This document shows positions 39,872 through 50,410 of a stretch of 64,000 bases of DNA, piece by piece. Position 1 is the stretch's first letter. The number at the start of each line of letters is the position of its first letter. Origin of the DNA: Cercis canadensis (lineage: Eukaryota > Streptophyta > Magnoliopsida > Fabales > Fabaceae). Both the position numbers and the translations under genes were made by a program. The notes beneath the pieces were generated by a model that saw only the letters and a program-made list of their open reading frames with translations, had not been told where the DNA came from and did no database searches. The stretch spans positions 281,564 through 345,563 of the forward strand of contig QAOA01000289.1 in the NCBI GenBank assembly GCA_003255065.1, written 5' to 3'.

Positions 39872-40503
39872 TTTCTTTTTGATGCGAATTATTACTTTTA
39901 GAGGAGCTAAATCCATATTACTTGTGTATGTAAAGTCATACTCGAATTCTTTGTAAGGGGGAGAAAAAAAAATTAGAGGCCCTACGGAAGAAAGATGGCA
40001 ATGATGAATAAAAGGAGAAAACAAAAGAATGTCTTGAAAGGTATAGTTTAGTTCATTCGCTTCAATGTTCAAAACAATACAGGCAATGGAGTTAAAAATT
40101 AGTATGTAAGAGTGACTCGTAACACGATATTCTTCTTCTTGTGTAATGCAGGTGGGAAAGTTATCCACAATTGTGTTCCTCTCTTGGAAACATAATTAAA
40201 CGAATTTTGTAACATTGAATTTAGAAAATCTCAAGGGAAGGGCTTATGACGAGGTCCTTTTTGAAGAGAACCCCGTAGTGGCTCACTGAAAAACTGGTCC
40301 TAGCTTCAAGCACCAGATAACAAATGAAATTTGTGACCCCTTTGAACAATTAAGCCATTATGTCACAATATCAATAAAAATTAAAAATAATTGCTTTGGC
40401 ACTGTCTTCTCCAATATTGAGGTGTATTGGGAGATAACTACATAGAATTCCAAAAGAATGGAGAGAAAATCTTTCTGGTTTGTAACCTTATTTCTAGTAA
40501 CTC
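39872..40503. other. convergent intergenic region
   Basis: 3' UTR of the cyclophilin-like gene and of array copy A. Nothing else is seen. Confidence 0.5.
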
Positions 40504-40776
40504 TTAAACAACAAATTCCTCATCAATGATCTGCGTTTCTGATGGATTGGTCAGTGATAACGGAGCACTGGGTAATAGATTTGAAGCTTTCATGGATAGG
40601 GAGCAATCACTCCATGAACGTCTCATTCTTTGTTGAGAGCAAACAGTGTAGCAACCACGCTTTAAGTTGTGTAACTCACAGCAGCAATACTTGTGATATG
40701 GTCTCCGCCCAACCTCCATCTCATGCATCGATAGGCTTCCACATCGTATTACCATCTCAGCTGCTGCACTGGCCAT
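40504..40776 (-). CDS. RRPYHxxCxC-family small protein, copy A (degenerate)
   Basis: Intronless, 90 residues, unknown function. The start at 40776 (MASAAAEMV) aligns with the starts of the other four copies; an in-frame ATG at 40788 would add MEVR. Compared with copies B-E it has lost three residues before GSLSM and reads RRPYHKYCCCELH instead of RRPYHKNCGCALH. It also lacks the RHISFP-type segment (SQQRMRRSW instead). It keeps WSDCSLSMKAS, close to copy E's WSEGSLTLMAS. It is intact but the most diverged copy, either decaying or specialised. TATA box at 40913-40920. Confidence 0.75.
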   Translation of the reverse strand: MASAAAEMVIRCGSLSMHEMEVGRRPYHKYCCCELHNLKRGCYTVCSQQRMRRSWSDCSLSMKASNLLPSAPLSLTNPSETQIIDEEFVV

Positions 40777-42497
40777 TCTCACTTCCATCTTACCTATTTA
40801 TAGTCTCCTTCAAAGGTATGTCAATATGCCAAACTGCGTTGGGAAATGGGGGAGAATGGGACTTGGTGTTTGTATTTGAATGTGATCCAAGTAATTGTCC
40901 GGTTTCTGAGTGTTTATATAGACTTGTGAAGAGAGAGTATAATGTGGGAATATAAGCAAGAGACAAAAATTGTGTTTGGCTCCGTTGAATCCGAGAAAGA
41001 TTTATGGTATGGAGGTAGTTTGGGAGCTTAGGAAAACGCTTAGTAGGTAAGTTTATAGGAGGAAAATGAGACGTACTGAACTCAAGTTCACTTCGTTTGG
41101 GATGGCTTGTAGGTTGCCTTGTTCCTGCTATTTCCATTTGGGCGTCTCTATGTAGACATGTTTCCTCCGAGAGATGTCTTCTAGAAGGGGTGCTCTCTTA
41201 GCTATGTGACACCAGAGTGTGCCTATTTCTATAGATAGAACCTGATATTGTGATAATATTATTTCGTAGCTACTTCAATTGGTGAGGTTGAAAATTTTGG
41301 TTGGTATATCTGACACGTAATTAGCAAAAAGAAATAAAAACAAAAATTGAGGTGTTCTTTTTGCAGGTGGAATTTGGTTTGTGACCTTTGTCTTTTGAAA
41401 ATAGAACAGGTCGTCTAGACTCTAGAGAAGTCTGCTGTAACAAGTTAGTAGATAATTTCTGAGAAAAAAAAAACACACTAATTGTGGCCTCCTCCTTGTT
41501 TGTTAGTTTCTTTTTTTTTCAAACTTGTAGGTAAATTTTGATTGTATTTGTGATTGAGGGAATTTGAATTGGAAAAAGAATGAGGAGACCAGACTTATGA
41601 CTGACAACACACTCTATTGAGGTAGAGCTCTTTCTCCTTGTTTGTTAGTTTCTTCTTTCCTATTGAAGTCAGTAATATGGTCTTGCTGGATAAGACAAAA
41701 ATTGAATCCTCCTGTCGAATTTGATACATAAATTGGAAAATTTTAGTACTTGCTCTGCTTTTCCTGCTCTTTTTACCTGTTTCTAAGCTGAAATTGTGGA
41801 TGTTGAGAAAATGAAGAGCTGACTTGGGAGGAATAGTGTTTGGCTTACTGTTTTGTTTATCTTCCAAAGAACTCATGTTTAAGCTAGTAGTCAAATGATA
41901 TCGCCATTTACAGAAAACAAATGTGTTTGTAAATTTCCTGATATTCCTATTTTGAGGTTTAATTATAATGTTTGGTAGTAGAGTATGTTAAAATGGATTT
42001 GGAATAGATAAACATATGCTGTTAGTCTTAGAATTTTCTTAGTAGATTTTATAATGCCTTTCAAGTTGTAGATTTACACCCTGTAATTTTAGTGCTAACA
42101 TTCTTGCATGTCTATAACAAAATTAAGGAAAAAAAAACTAAAGGACAGTGATAGGACTGCGTGGTTTGGATACCAGACCCCGGATACAGTAATGTTAATC
42201 ACATTTTGTGGAATGAAATGAGAAATAGAAAATGGCATTTCTATATGCATGTCTTCTTTTTGTATAATGCAGTAAAAATGGAGTTGCTAGAATTGATTTA
42301 TATTAATTTCCGAAGGCAAAGGAACAAACTACAGTTACAATCTTCACAAGAAATTGAACCTAACTTACAAGGAATATATCAAGAAACAACTTGTGCATCC
42401 TTAATTTAATCATCATGAAGAGCACCGGTGACGATAAATGGAGAAGAATAAATGAAAGGAAATAGGTTCTCACCTTCTAACCCTTTTTATCTTCTAA
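40777..42497. other. array spacer between copies A and B
   Basis: Contains copy A's promoter and an upstream block at 40951-41365 that recurs at 43717-44170. The region from about 42196 to 42490 is copy B 3' flank, repeated downstream of copy C at 50211-50390. No extra gene is seen. Confidence 0.6.
40913..40920 (-). promoter_or_regulatory. TATA box of copy A
   Basis: TATATAAA on the minus strand, 137 bp upstream of the copy A ATG. Confidence 0.6.
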
Positions 42498-42749
42498 CTA
42501 CCTCACGTGTTCTGACAGAGAAAAGAAGTTGGAAAGTGTTGCATGCATGGAGCAGTGAGTCCATGATGATCTTTTGGGGAATGAGATGTGTCTTGGTTGA
42601 GGGCAAGCATTAGAGCAAATACCTTTCAAGTTGTGAATTGCACAGCCACAATTTTTGTGGTACGGCCTCCGCTCAACCTCCAAGTCACACATTGAAATAC
42701 TTCCATCAAAGACACACTGAAGCATCAATTGAGCTGCTCCACTGCCCAT
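42498..42749 (-). CDS. RRPYHxxCxC-family small protein, copy B
   Basis: Intronless, 83 residues. The start is set at the ATG at 42749 (MGSGAAQLML) because all paralogs start with the equivalent M(A/G)(T/S)GA. The frame is open upstream but that part is not conserved. Order of motifs: QCVFDGSISM, ERRPYHKNCGCAIHNL, CSNAC, RHISFPKRSSWTHCSM, then a variable tail. Cys and His residues (YHxNCxC...LH...C...C...H) could bind a metal; this is inference. It is predicted to be soluble, with no signal peptide. Confidence 0.86.
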   Translation of the reverse strand: MGSGAAQLMLQCVFDGSISMCDLEVERRPYHKNCGCAIHNLKGICSNACPQPRHISFPKRSSWTHCSMHATLSNFFSLSEHVR

Positions 42750-42812
42750 TCTACCCTCCCTCTCTTCTGTATGTAAACCTGTTCCGTTTGAATTGTTTTC
42801 TGCTTTTCCAAG

Positions 42813-42822
42813 TATATATATA
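42813..42822 (-). promoter_or_regulatory. TATA box of copy B
   Basis: TATATATATA, reading the same on both strands, within a CTCTATATATATACTTGG context shared with copy C; about 65 bp upstream of the ATG. Confidence 0.65.
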
Positions 42823-42860
42823 GAGAATGGGACTAAATGTAGCTGGAGGGTTTCTAAGTT

Positions 42861-42924
42861 AAGTAGACAGTTAACTATGACATATTCCCCTGGGAAACTC
42901 TTTCTGTGACTTGGGAGAAAGGGA
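42861..42924 (-). promoter_or_regulatory. conserved promoter block, copy B
   Basis: The plus-strand sequence begins AAGTAGACAGTTAACTA and ends TTGGGAGAAAGGGA. Closely similar blocks lie upstream of the TATA boxes of copies C (50871-50934) and D (53019-53081). Retention in three duplicates may reflect regulatory constraint or only recent duplication. Confidence 0.5.
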
Positions 42925-44518
42925 GGACAAGCTAGAGGTTTGGCCTCTCTTGTTTCTTTGCTAGCCAATTTATTGTAGTAAGTGCGATTTTGGCATATCC
43001 GCACACAGCTGTCGACTAAATTCTTGAAATTAATGGGTTTTAGAGCATTGTGAGTTTGTGACAAATTATTATAGATGTCGTGGGCGGCATCTTCTAAGCA
43101 GCAAAAGATATGTCTTTAATTACAAAGTAGAAAAAGGCAACACTTCTGATTCTGCTTTTTGGCTGCTAATATTGGAATCAATGACTATGATACATGATAA
43201 TGGTGACGGTGATACTAGTGCCAAACTTGCAATAGTTGATGCTTGAAACTTGACTCCCTCTATTCTCTGTGTCCAAATGAATGGCAAATGATGCTGCAGG
43301 GTATTACCCCATACAATGTCAAACTAGTTTTTCGTTTTGATTATGAGACTTGCTTATCTCTCTAGGGATTAAAACTTACACGTTGAAGTATGTCACTAAT
43401 TTTGGTTGACAATGTATCATTATGACAAATTATCAATGCAAATTAATATATTTATTTATATGTACAAAGAATTTTTTTTTTCTTATTTGTTTAGAAGGAG
43501 AATGTAATATGTACTTCTTCTATATTAGCCTGTGAACTGAAATCTATTAATTTATAAATCGATCTCATTTTTGTTAGTAATATGTATTTCTTCTACAGTT
43601 TTGTTTAGCTATATCAAATGTAAAACTTATAAAGTTATATTATATTTCTTGAAAATAGATATACTTTTAACGTTATATTAAATATGCAGGGGTTTACATG
43701 CTAGTTCTATACTCGTATATAATCGAGAGACAAAAGTCGTGTTAGGCTGCGTCGTAAAACCTAAGAGAGATTTGGTTTAGAAGAATCTAGGCAGAGTAGT
43801 TACTAGATTGAGACAGAGGTTTCTTCCGAGGTAAGTTGAGAATGAGAGATACTACACTCAACTCAAGTTCACTTCTTTAAGAAAGGGTAATAGTCGGTTG
43901 GCTTGTTCCTACTATTTGCATTTTGGCGTCTCGACATAGCCATGTTTCCAACATAGGTTGCTCCACAGAGATGACAGTCTAAGTTTTTTAACTTTAAGAC
44001 ACGCCACTCTCATAGCTGAGTTTGTCTGTGACTATTCCTATGCACCATAGAACCATAGAACCCGAGAATATGGTATATTATTATGTAATTGCTTCAGCAT
44101 CTGACATGTAAAAAGAAAAAGAGAGAAAAGGAATTAATTTCTGCCAAGCATTTTTTCGCTGGTGGAATTTGACAGCTTCACTTCAACTCTTCATTGTTGG
44201 GAGATAATGCACTTTTAACACTGCCTGCGTCTGTCTTTACTATTTTATTTCCCTGTTCCCTTTTTGTCAAGACACCGTTCATTCACTACTATTTATGCTA
44301 TATTTTTGCCACTTAGAATGTATTTTGTGGTTGTATTTCCTAAATGTGATATGGAGATCTCATTTCCATTTAGTTGAAATATCCAGGCGTTGAAGTTTGC
44401 CTGCACTAAAAAGGGTTATTTCTGCATCATGGTGGTTTTAATTGTCCAAAAATGAACACACAGTTAAGTTAATTTTGCTAACTGATGTATGCTATTGCTA
44501 CTTTAGATCCAAGGAAGG

Positions 44519-44523
44519 CACTC
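44519..44523. repeat. target-site duplication CACTC, left
   Basis: CACTC directly before the 5' LTR, identical to 49965-49969 directly after the 3' LTR. Confidence 0.95.
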
Positions 44524-44896
44524 TGATAGAGTCCATGGTTCAGAGGTTGGGCCTAGGTGTATTCAGCCTGATGCAAAGCCCAAAGAATGGAGGGTTTACA
44601 CTAGGAGAAAGAAAGGAGGGGCAGAAGGGAATTCTGTTAGAGATATTTAGATTAGTGGCAGTTGGTTAGAGGAAAGAGAGGGTACGGTTCTGGTGGTTAT
44701 ATTGGGGACTTTTCTGTTTGAGAAGAGGGAGGGTAAATTTACTGTTAGACTTGGGCAGAGAATTCTTTCTCTGAGGAGCTATTGCTCTGGGCCATTGTAG
44801 GGAAGTTATTGAATTGAATAATACTCCTAAGTCTTTTATTTGATTCTCTGGTTCTCTAACTCTGGAATTACTAGTTTACTTTCTGGTATCCTAACA
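44524..44896 (+). repeat. 5' LTR, 373 bp
   Basis: Starts TGATAGAGTCCATGG and ends GGTATCCTAACA. Differs from the 3' LTR only at 44699 (A, against T at 49767). An AT-rich TTGAATTGAATAATA stretch near its end may act in polyadenylation. Confidence 0.96.
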
Positions 44897-44899
44897 ATT

Positions 44900-44915
44900 T
44901 GGTCCGACCTGCCGG
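44900..44915 (+). promoter_or_regulatory. retroelement primer-binding site
   Basis: TGGTCCGACCTGCCGG begins 3 nt after the 5' LTR. TGG complements a tRNA 3' CCA end. I cannot name the tRNA; it is not the common initiator-Met TGGTATCAGAGC type. Confidence 0.7.
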
Positions 44916-44962
44916 ATCAATTTTTGTGAGAGAGGGATCAGTGGATTCATAAAAAGGAATTC

Positions 44963-46827
44963 ATGCCACAAATGTCAGATAGAGTGGATGTTTTGGAGGT
45001 TGAATTGTCATCATTAAGGGCTGGGATGGGTGATATACAGTCCTCATTCAAGTCTGCCCTGATGGATATGCAGCACTCCTTGCTGCAGGAAGTCAGTAGA
45101 ATGTTAAAAGAAGGTTCATCTTCCTCAGGAGAGAAATCTACACCGCCTCCTAGGCAACCCCGAGTGGAAGAAGTGCTGGTCGACCCCTTAGAAGAATACA
45201 GGATGTCAGTAAGAAAGGTAGAGTTACCTTTGTTTAATGGTATCGATCCTGTAGGGTGGATTACTAGAGCTGAAATTTATTTTGAAGTACAGAACACCTC
45301 TGAAGAGGTTAAGCTCAAGTTAGCCAGGCTTAGTATGGAGGGGGCTACCATACACTGGTTTAATCTCCTTCATGAAACAGAGGATAATTTGACTTGGGAT
45401 AGGTTGAAGAGAGCACTAATAGCTCGATATGGGGGTCGGAAATTTGAGAACCCATTTGAGGAACTATCTGCTCTGAAGCAAACCGGTGCTGTAGAAACAT
45501 ACATCGAGAAGTTCGAACTAATTTCTTCACAAGTTAGTCGACTTCCTGAAGAACAATATGTGGGATACTTCATGAGCGGCTTACAGCCTAGTATTCGACG
45601 AAGAATACGAACGTTGAATCCTACCTCGCGTGCGCAAATGATGAAAATGGCCAGAGACATTGAAGATGAGCTGACCGGAGACGAAGGTGCTGGCGAGAAG
45701 CACTTACGGGGACGATTCTGGGGAGAGAGTAGTCGAGAAGCAGGGCTGAAGGGCGGGTCGCGTCCTTACCGGAGTCCGAGAGACCTGGGCTCTGCTAACC
45801 CAGTGGGCCAGGCCACCAACCCAGAAGGCTGGATCTCGGGTCGCAACCGCCAGGCAACCGGGTCACCATTTTTGGGTCACATGCCAAACAGAAGCTCCTC
45901 TTCGTCGACGACGATGCCGCCTCGTCGCAGCGATGGAGATTGCCGAGGACTCCCGGAGAAGACAAAGGGACTTCGCCATATGTCGTATCCCGAGTTGATG
46001 GAGCGGAAGGCAAAGGGACTATGCTTCTGCTGTGGAGAGAGGTATCACCCTCTACATCAATGCGCAGAAAGGCAACTCAGAATTCTGATTCTGGGCGAAA
46101 ACGAAACAGTGAACTCAGATGGCGAAATAGTGGCGATGGAGGTGAGGGATTCCGAGGAAGAAGATGAACTCGAGTGTAAGGCCATGGGGCTATTCGGTCT
46201 GGCAGAGGAAGAAAGGTCGAAGATTAGAACTATGAGGCTGGATGGCGTGCTTCAAGGTGTGGACCTGGTAGTGCTAATAGACAGTGGAGCAACCCACAAC
46301 TTCATCTCCACCGAATTAACTCAGGCTTTGGGATTGAAGGTTAGTTTTATCGAGAGTTTGGGCATTAGGTTGGGTGATGGACATAGAGTACTTGCCCAGG
46401 GAAAATGCACTGGGTTGATTATTCAGGTGGGAGGTTTGGATTTTCAGATTGATGCTTATGTCTTGGAGTTAGGAGGAATGGATGTTATTTTGGGGGTAGC
46501 TTGGCTTAAAACCTTGGGGAAGGTGGTGATGGATTGGCAAGATATGACTATGGATTTTCAACAAGGGGGGAGACAGGTGATTTTGCAAGGAAATTTGGGA
46601 ATTGGTTGGTCATCCAATCACAAACAATCTGGTATCCCAGATTCAGCCCCATTAAATAGTTTTTTGGAGGCAACTTCTATGGAAATAGGAGGCATTAGGT
46701 GGTTGCACACCTTGAAGGCATTAGAAGCAGTTGGACAGCATGAACTCACAGAGCAACAGGAGCAAGCATTGTCATGTTTACTGGAAAACTATGCAGCTGT
46801 TTTTCAGGAAATAAAGGGACTTCCTCC
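44963..46827 (+). CDS. chromovirus gag-protease part of the polyprotein
   Basis: Open frame from the ATG at 44963 into the N gap, about 620 residues visible. It opens with a short coiled coil (SDRVDVLEVELSSLRAGM). A retrotransposon gag domain follows, with F-G-I-D-P-V-G-W near residue 95 and GATIHWF. Next is a basic Ser/Pro-rich stretch, then a zinc knuckle CFCCGERYHPLHQC of CX2CX4HX4C type. An aspartic protease carries LIDSGATHNFIS at its active site. The visible frame ends just after KGLPP, the usual lead-in to reverse transcriptase. No stop or frameshift is seen in this part. Confidence 0.95.
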
Positions 46828-47771
46828 NNNNNNNNNNNNNNNNNNNNNNNNNNNNNNNNNNNNNNNNNNNNNNNNNNNNNNNNNNNNNNNNNNNNNNNNN
46901 NNNNNNNNNNNNNNNNNNNNNNNNNNNNNNNNNNNNNNNNNNNNNNNNNNNNNNNNNNNNNNNNNNNNNNNNNNNNNNNNNNNNNNNNNNNNNNNNNNNN
47001 NNNNNNNNNNNNNNNNNNNNNNNNNNNNNNNNNNNNNNNNNNNNNNNNNNNNNNNNNNNNNNNNNNNNNNNNNNNNNNNNNNNNNNNNNNNNNNNNNNNN
47101 NNNNNNNNNNNNNNNNNNNNNNNNNNNNNNNNNNNNNNNNNNNNNNNNNNNNNNNNNNNNNNNNNNNNNNNNNNNNNNNNNNNNNNNNNNNNNNNNNNNN
47201 NNNNNNNNNNNNNNNNNNNNNNNNNNNNNNNNNNNNNNNNNNNNNNNNNNNNNNNNNNNNNNNNNNNNNNNNNNNNNNNNNNNNNNNNNNNNNNNNNNNN
47301 NNNNNNNNNNNNNNNNNNNNNNNNNNNNNNNNNNNNNNNNNNNNNNNNNNNNNNNNNNNNNNNNNNNNNNNNNNNNNNNNNNNNNNNNNNNNNNNNNNNN
47401 NNNNNNNNNNNNNNNNNNNNNNNNNNNNNNNNNNNNNNNNNNNNNNNNNNNNNNNNNNNNNNNNNNNNNNNNNNNNNNNNNNNNNNNNNNNNNNNNNNNN
47501 NNNNNNNNNNNNNNNNNNNNNNNNNNNNNNNNNNNNNNNNNNNNNNNNNNNNNNNNNNNNNNNNNNNNNNNNNNNNNNNNNNNNNNNNNNNNNNNNNNNN
47601 NNNNNNNNNNNNNNNNNNNNNNNNNNNNNNNNNNNNNNNNNNNNNNNNNNNNNNNNNNNNNNNNNNNNNNNNNNNNNNNNNNNNNNNNNNNNNNNNNNNN
47701 NNNNNNNNNNNNNNNNNNNNNNNNNNNNNNNNNNNNNNNNNNNNNNNNNNNNNNNNNNNNNNNNNNNNNNN
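46828..47771. other. assembly gap, 944 Ns
   Basis: It falls exactly where reverse transcriptase and the start of RNase H belong. About 315 residues are expected there, so the gap length is near the true size. Repeat collapse in the assembly is a likely cause. Confidence 0.95.
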
Positions 47772-49718
47772 GGGATTGGGGCAGTCCTAATGCAAGATCG
47801 TAGACCTATTGCTTACTTCAGCAAAGCATTTTCAAGCTCTCATGTGTCTAAATCGGCCTATGATAAGGAACTCATGGCTATAGTTCTTGCGGTTCAACAT
47901 TGGAGGCACTACCTTTTGGGTAGAACTTTCACTATTTATACTGACCAAAGGAGCTTGAAACACATGCTGCAGCAGAAAATAACCACTCCCAATCAGCAAT
48001 CATGGATGGCAAAGCTCTTAGGGTATCATTTTCAAGTGGTGTACAAACCAGGCCCAGAGAACAAGGCTGCTGACGCGCTGTCACGCTTGCACGAAGCTGG
48101 GGAATTTCAGGCTATCATCTCCTATCCGGTTTGGTTAGATGGAGACAGTATTTCTCATGAGGTCCAGCATGATTCCCAGCTCAAAAAGGTCATTTCTGAC
48201 CTGCAAAAAGATCCAAATTCTAGACCGGGTTTTACATACCAGCAAGGGGTACTTCTCTATAAAAATCGATTAGTCTTACCTGCCTCCTCACCCCACATTC
48301 AGCTGCTACTCAAAGAATTCCATTCCTCTCCTACTGGGGGACACTCGGGTTTTCTAAGAACTTACAGGAGGATTGCTGGAAATTTGTACTGGTTTGGGAT
48401 GAAAAGATGCATCCAAGAGTTTGTCAAGTCTTGTGATACATGTCAGAGACAAAAATATGCAGCAACCTCCCCAGCAGGATTACTTCAGCCGCTGCAAGTT
48501 CTAAATCAAATTTGGGAAGACATCTCCATGGATTTCATAACAGGCCTCCCAAAATCCAAAGGTCATGAAGCTATCTTGGTAGTGGTTGATCGACTATCAA
48601 AATATGGTCACTTCATTCTGTTACGACACCCCTATACAGCCACAACTGTGGCTGAAATCTTTGTTAAAGAAATTGTCCGGCTCCATGGGATCCCACAATC
48701 CATAATCAGCGACCGTGACCCCTTGTTCCTCAGTAATTTCTGGCGAGAACTTTTCCGCATGCAGGGTACATTGCTGAAGATGAGTTCTTCTTACCACCCC
48801 GAGACAGATGGTCAAACCGAAGTGCTCAACAGATGTCTTGAGACTTATTTACGTTGCTTTGCTTCTGAACAACCAAAACACTGGTCATACTGGGTATCCT
48901 GGGCAGAGTTATGGTATAATACCTCATTTCATGCCTCTACGGGTTCTACTCCTTTCGAGATTGTCTATGGCAGAAAGGCTCCTACCTTAATTAAATATTT
49001 GAGGAATGAGACCAAAGTGGAGGCAGTAGCTGTTGAACTAAGTGACAGGGATGAAGCATTATCTCAGCTCAAATACAACCTGAACAAAGCTCAAGACCAC
49101 ATGAAAAAGTTTGCTGATAGACATAGAACTATGCAGTCTTATCAAGTGGGCGAATGGGTTTTCTTAAAGCTACGTCCTCATAGACAGCAAACTGTCCATA
49201 AGAGAATTAATCAGAAGTTGGCTGCTAGGTATTATGGTCCTTATCAGATTTTGGCAAAGTTTGGAACGGTTGCCTACAAGTTGAAGCTTCCTCCACTTGC
49301 AAGAGTTCATTCCGTTTTCCATGTTTCCCAATTAAAAAGGGCAGTCGGGAACTATTCTGTTGAACCTGACCTACCTCATGATCTTGAGGTTGCCTTGGAT
49401 GACCCTGTCGAACCTGAAGAGATTCTGGCCAACAGAGTTATCCAAAGGGGAGGTACTTCTATCCAACAGTACCTTGTTAAATGGAAAGGTGGATCCTCAG
49501 ATGACACTACCTGGGAGGATGTTGAAGTGTTACAAAGCCAGTTCCCTACTTTCAGCCTTGAGGACAAGGCTGTGCTTCCACAGGATGGCAATGATAGAGT
49601 CCATGGTTCAGAGGTTGGGCCTAGGTGTATTCAGCCTGATGCAAAGCCCAAAGAATGGAGGGTTTACACTAGGAGAAAGAAAGGAGGGGCAGAAGGGAAT
49701 TCTGTTAGAGATATTTAG
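47772..49718 (+). CDS. chromovirus RNase H-integrase-chromodomain part
   Basis: The frame opens at the gap edge with GIGAVLMQDRRPIAYFSKAF, the RNase H start, and continues through DKELMAIVLAVQHW and IYTDQRSL. Integrase follows: an HHCC zinc domain ending CDTCQRQK, then the catalytic core with DFITGLP, SDRDPLF and YHPETDGQTE. A chromodomain near the end has YLVKWKG and TTWED. The frame then crosses into the 3' LTR and stops 127 nt inside it, adding about 42 LTR-encoded residues. No internal stop. The apparent frame offset from the gag part depends only on the length written for the N gap. Confidence 0.95.
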   Translation, partial: GIGAVLMQDRRPIAYFSKAFSSSHVSKSAYDKELMAIVLAVQHWRHYLLGRTFTIYTDQRSLKHMLQQKITTPNQQSWMAKLLGYHFQVVYKPGPENKAADALSRLHEAGEFQAIISYPVWLDGDSISHEVQHDSQLKKVISDLQKDPNSRPGFTYQQGVLLYKNRLVLPASSPHIQLLLKEFHSSPTGGHSGFLRTYRRIAGNLYWFGMKRCIQEFVKSCDTCQRQKYAATSPAGLLQPLQVLNQIWEDISMDFITGLPKSKGHEAILVVVDRLSKYGHFILLRHPYTATTVAEIFVKEIVRLHGIPQSIISDRDPLFLSNFWRELFRMQGTLLKMSSSYHPETDGQTEVLNRCLETYLRCFASEQPKHWSYWVSWAELWYNTSFHASTGSTPFEIVYGRKAPTLIKYLRNETKVEAVAVELSDRDEALSQLKYNLNKAQDHMKKFADRHRTMQSYQVGEWVFLKLRPHRQQTVHKRINQKLAARYYGPYQILAKFGTVAYKLKLPPLARVHSVFHVSQLKRAVGNYSVEPDLPHDLEVALDDPVEPEEILANRVIQRGGTSIQQYLVKWKGGSSDDTTWEDVEVLQSQFPTFSLEDKAVLPQDGNDRVHGSEVGPRCIQPDAKPKEWRVYTRRKKGGAEGNSVRDI

Positions 49719-49964
49719 ATTAGTGGCAGTTGGTTAGAGGAAAGAGAGGGTACGGTTCTGGTGGTTTTATTGGGGACTTTTCTGTTTGAGAAGAGGGAGG
49801 GTAAATTTACTGTTAGACTTGGGCAGAGAATTCTTTCTCTGAGGAGCTATTGCTCTGGGCCATTGTAGGGAAGTTATTGAATTGAATAATACTCCTAAGT
49901 CTTTTATTTGATTCTCTGGTTCTCTAACTCTGGAATTACTAGTTTACTTTCTGGTATCCTAACA
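49592..49964 (+). repeat. 3' LTR, 373 bp
   Basis: Identical to the 5' LTR except one base (T at 49767). Its first 127 bases include the end of the polyprotein frame. The bases just before it (CACAGGATGGCAA) are only a weak polypurine tract. Confidence 0.96.
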
Positions 49965-49969
49965 CACTC
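49965..49969. repeat. target-site duplication CACTC, right
   Basis: Matches 44519-44523 exactly. The 5-bp length is normal for gypsy integrase. Confidence 0.95.
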
Positions 49970-50410
49970 TTAGGCTGAATACCAATTCGGAATGACATCA
50001 AAGTGGTGAACATTGAATACTTTTATATTGATATTTAATGGATTTCATTTTTCACATTTTTGTGGCACGTAAACAGCTTCCCAAGTCAATTTAATTCAGA
50101 TGTAACCATGAAATGAAAAATAGAAAACGGCGTTGGTATTGTGCAGTACCTATGAAGTTACCTGAATGGGTACAGTAATTTCTGTGCAATTTCATTAGGC
50201 AAAGGAACAAACTACAATTGCAATATTCACATCAAACTAAACCTAACTTACAAGGAATGTAGGAAGAAAGAACTTACAATTATCCTAAGGAGTACCAGTG
50301 ACTATAAATGGAGAAGATCAAATTAAAAATCTTTCCCACCTTCTAACCCTTTTTATCTTCTAACTACTTAAAGTGTTGTGACAGCTTCCAATGATTTATA
50401 TGACACAGCA
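49970..50410. other. array spacer downstream of copy C
   Basis: The part from 50211 is homologous to copy B's 3' flank (GGCAAAGGAACAAACTACA at both, then CACCTTCTAACCCTTTTTAT). This probably includes 3' UTR. No other gene is seen. Confidence 0.6.

Larger units (their letters stand above)
42750..44523. other. array spacer upstream of copy B
   Basis: Sequence to about 43330 is homologous to the upstream regions of copies C and D. 43717-44170 repeats the upstream block of copy A. The spacer ends at the chromovirus target site. No intact gene is seen between. Confidence 0.6.
44524..49964 (+). mobile_element. complete Ty3/gypsy chromovirus LTR retrotransposon
   Basis: 5441 bp including a 944-base N gap. 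It has two 373-bp LTRs that begin TGATAGAG and end CTAACA, a perfect 5-bp target duplication, and a TGG-type primer-binding site from about 44900 (TGGTCCGACCTGCCGG). Between them lie gag, protease, RNase H, integrase and chromodomain in gypsy order on the plus strand. Reverse transcriptase must lie in the N gap. The chromodomain puts it among chromoviruses; the small size and short LTRs resemble the Reina lineage, which is inference. LTRs differ by one base, so insertion is very recent. It interrupts the spacer between array copies B and C. Confidence 0.97.

Noticed and set aside
46774..47790. Long frame consisting mostly of unknown residues
   Set aside because: An artefact of Ns having no stop codons.
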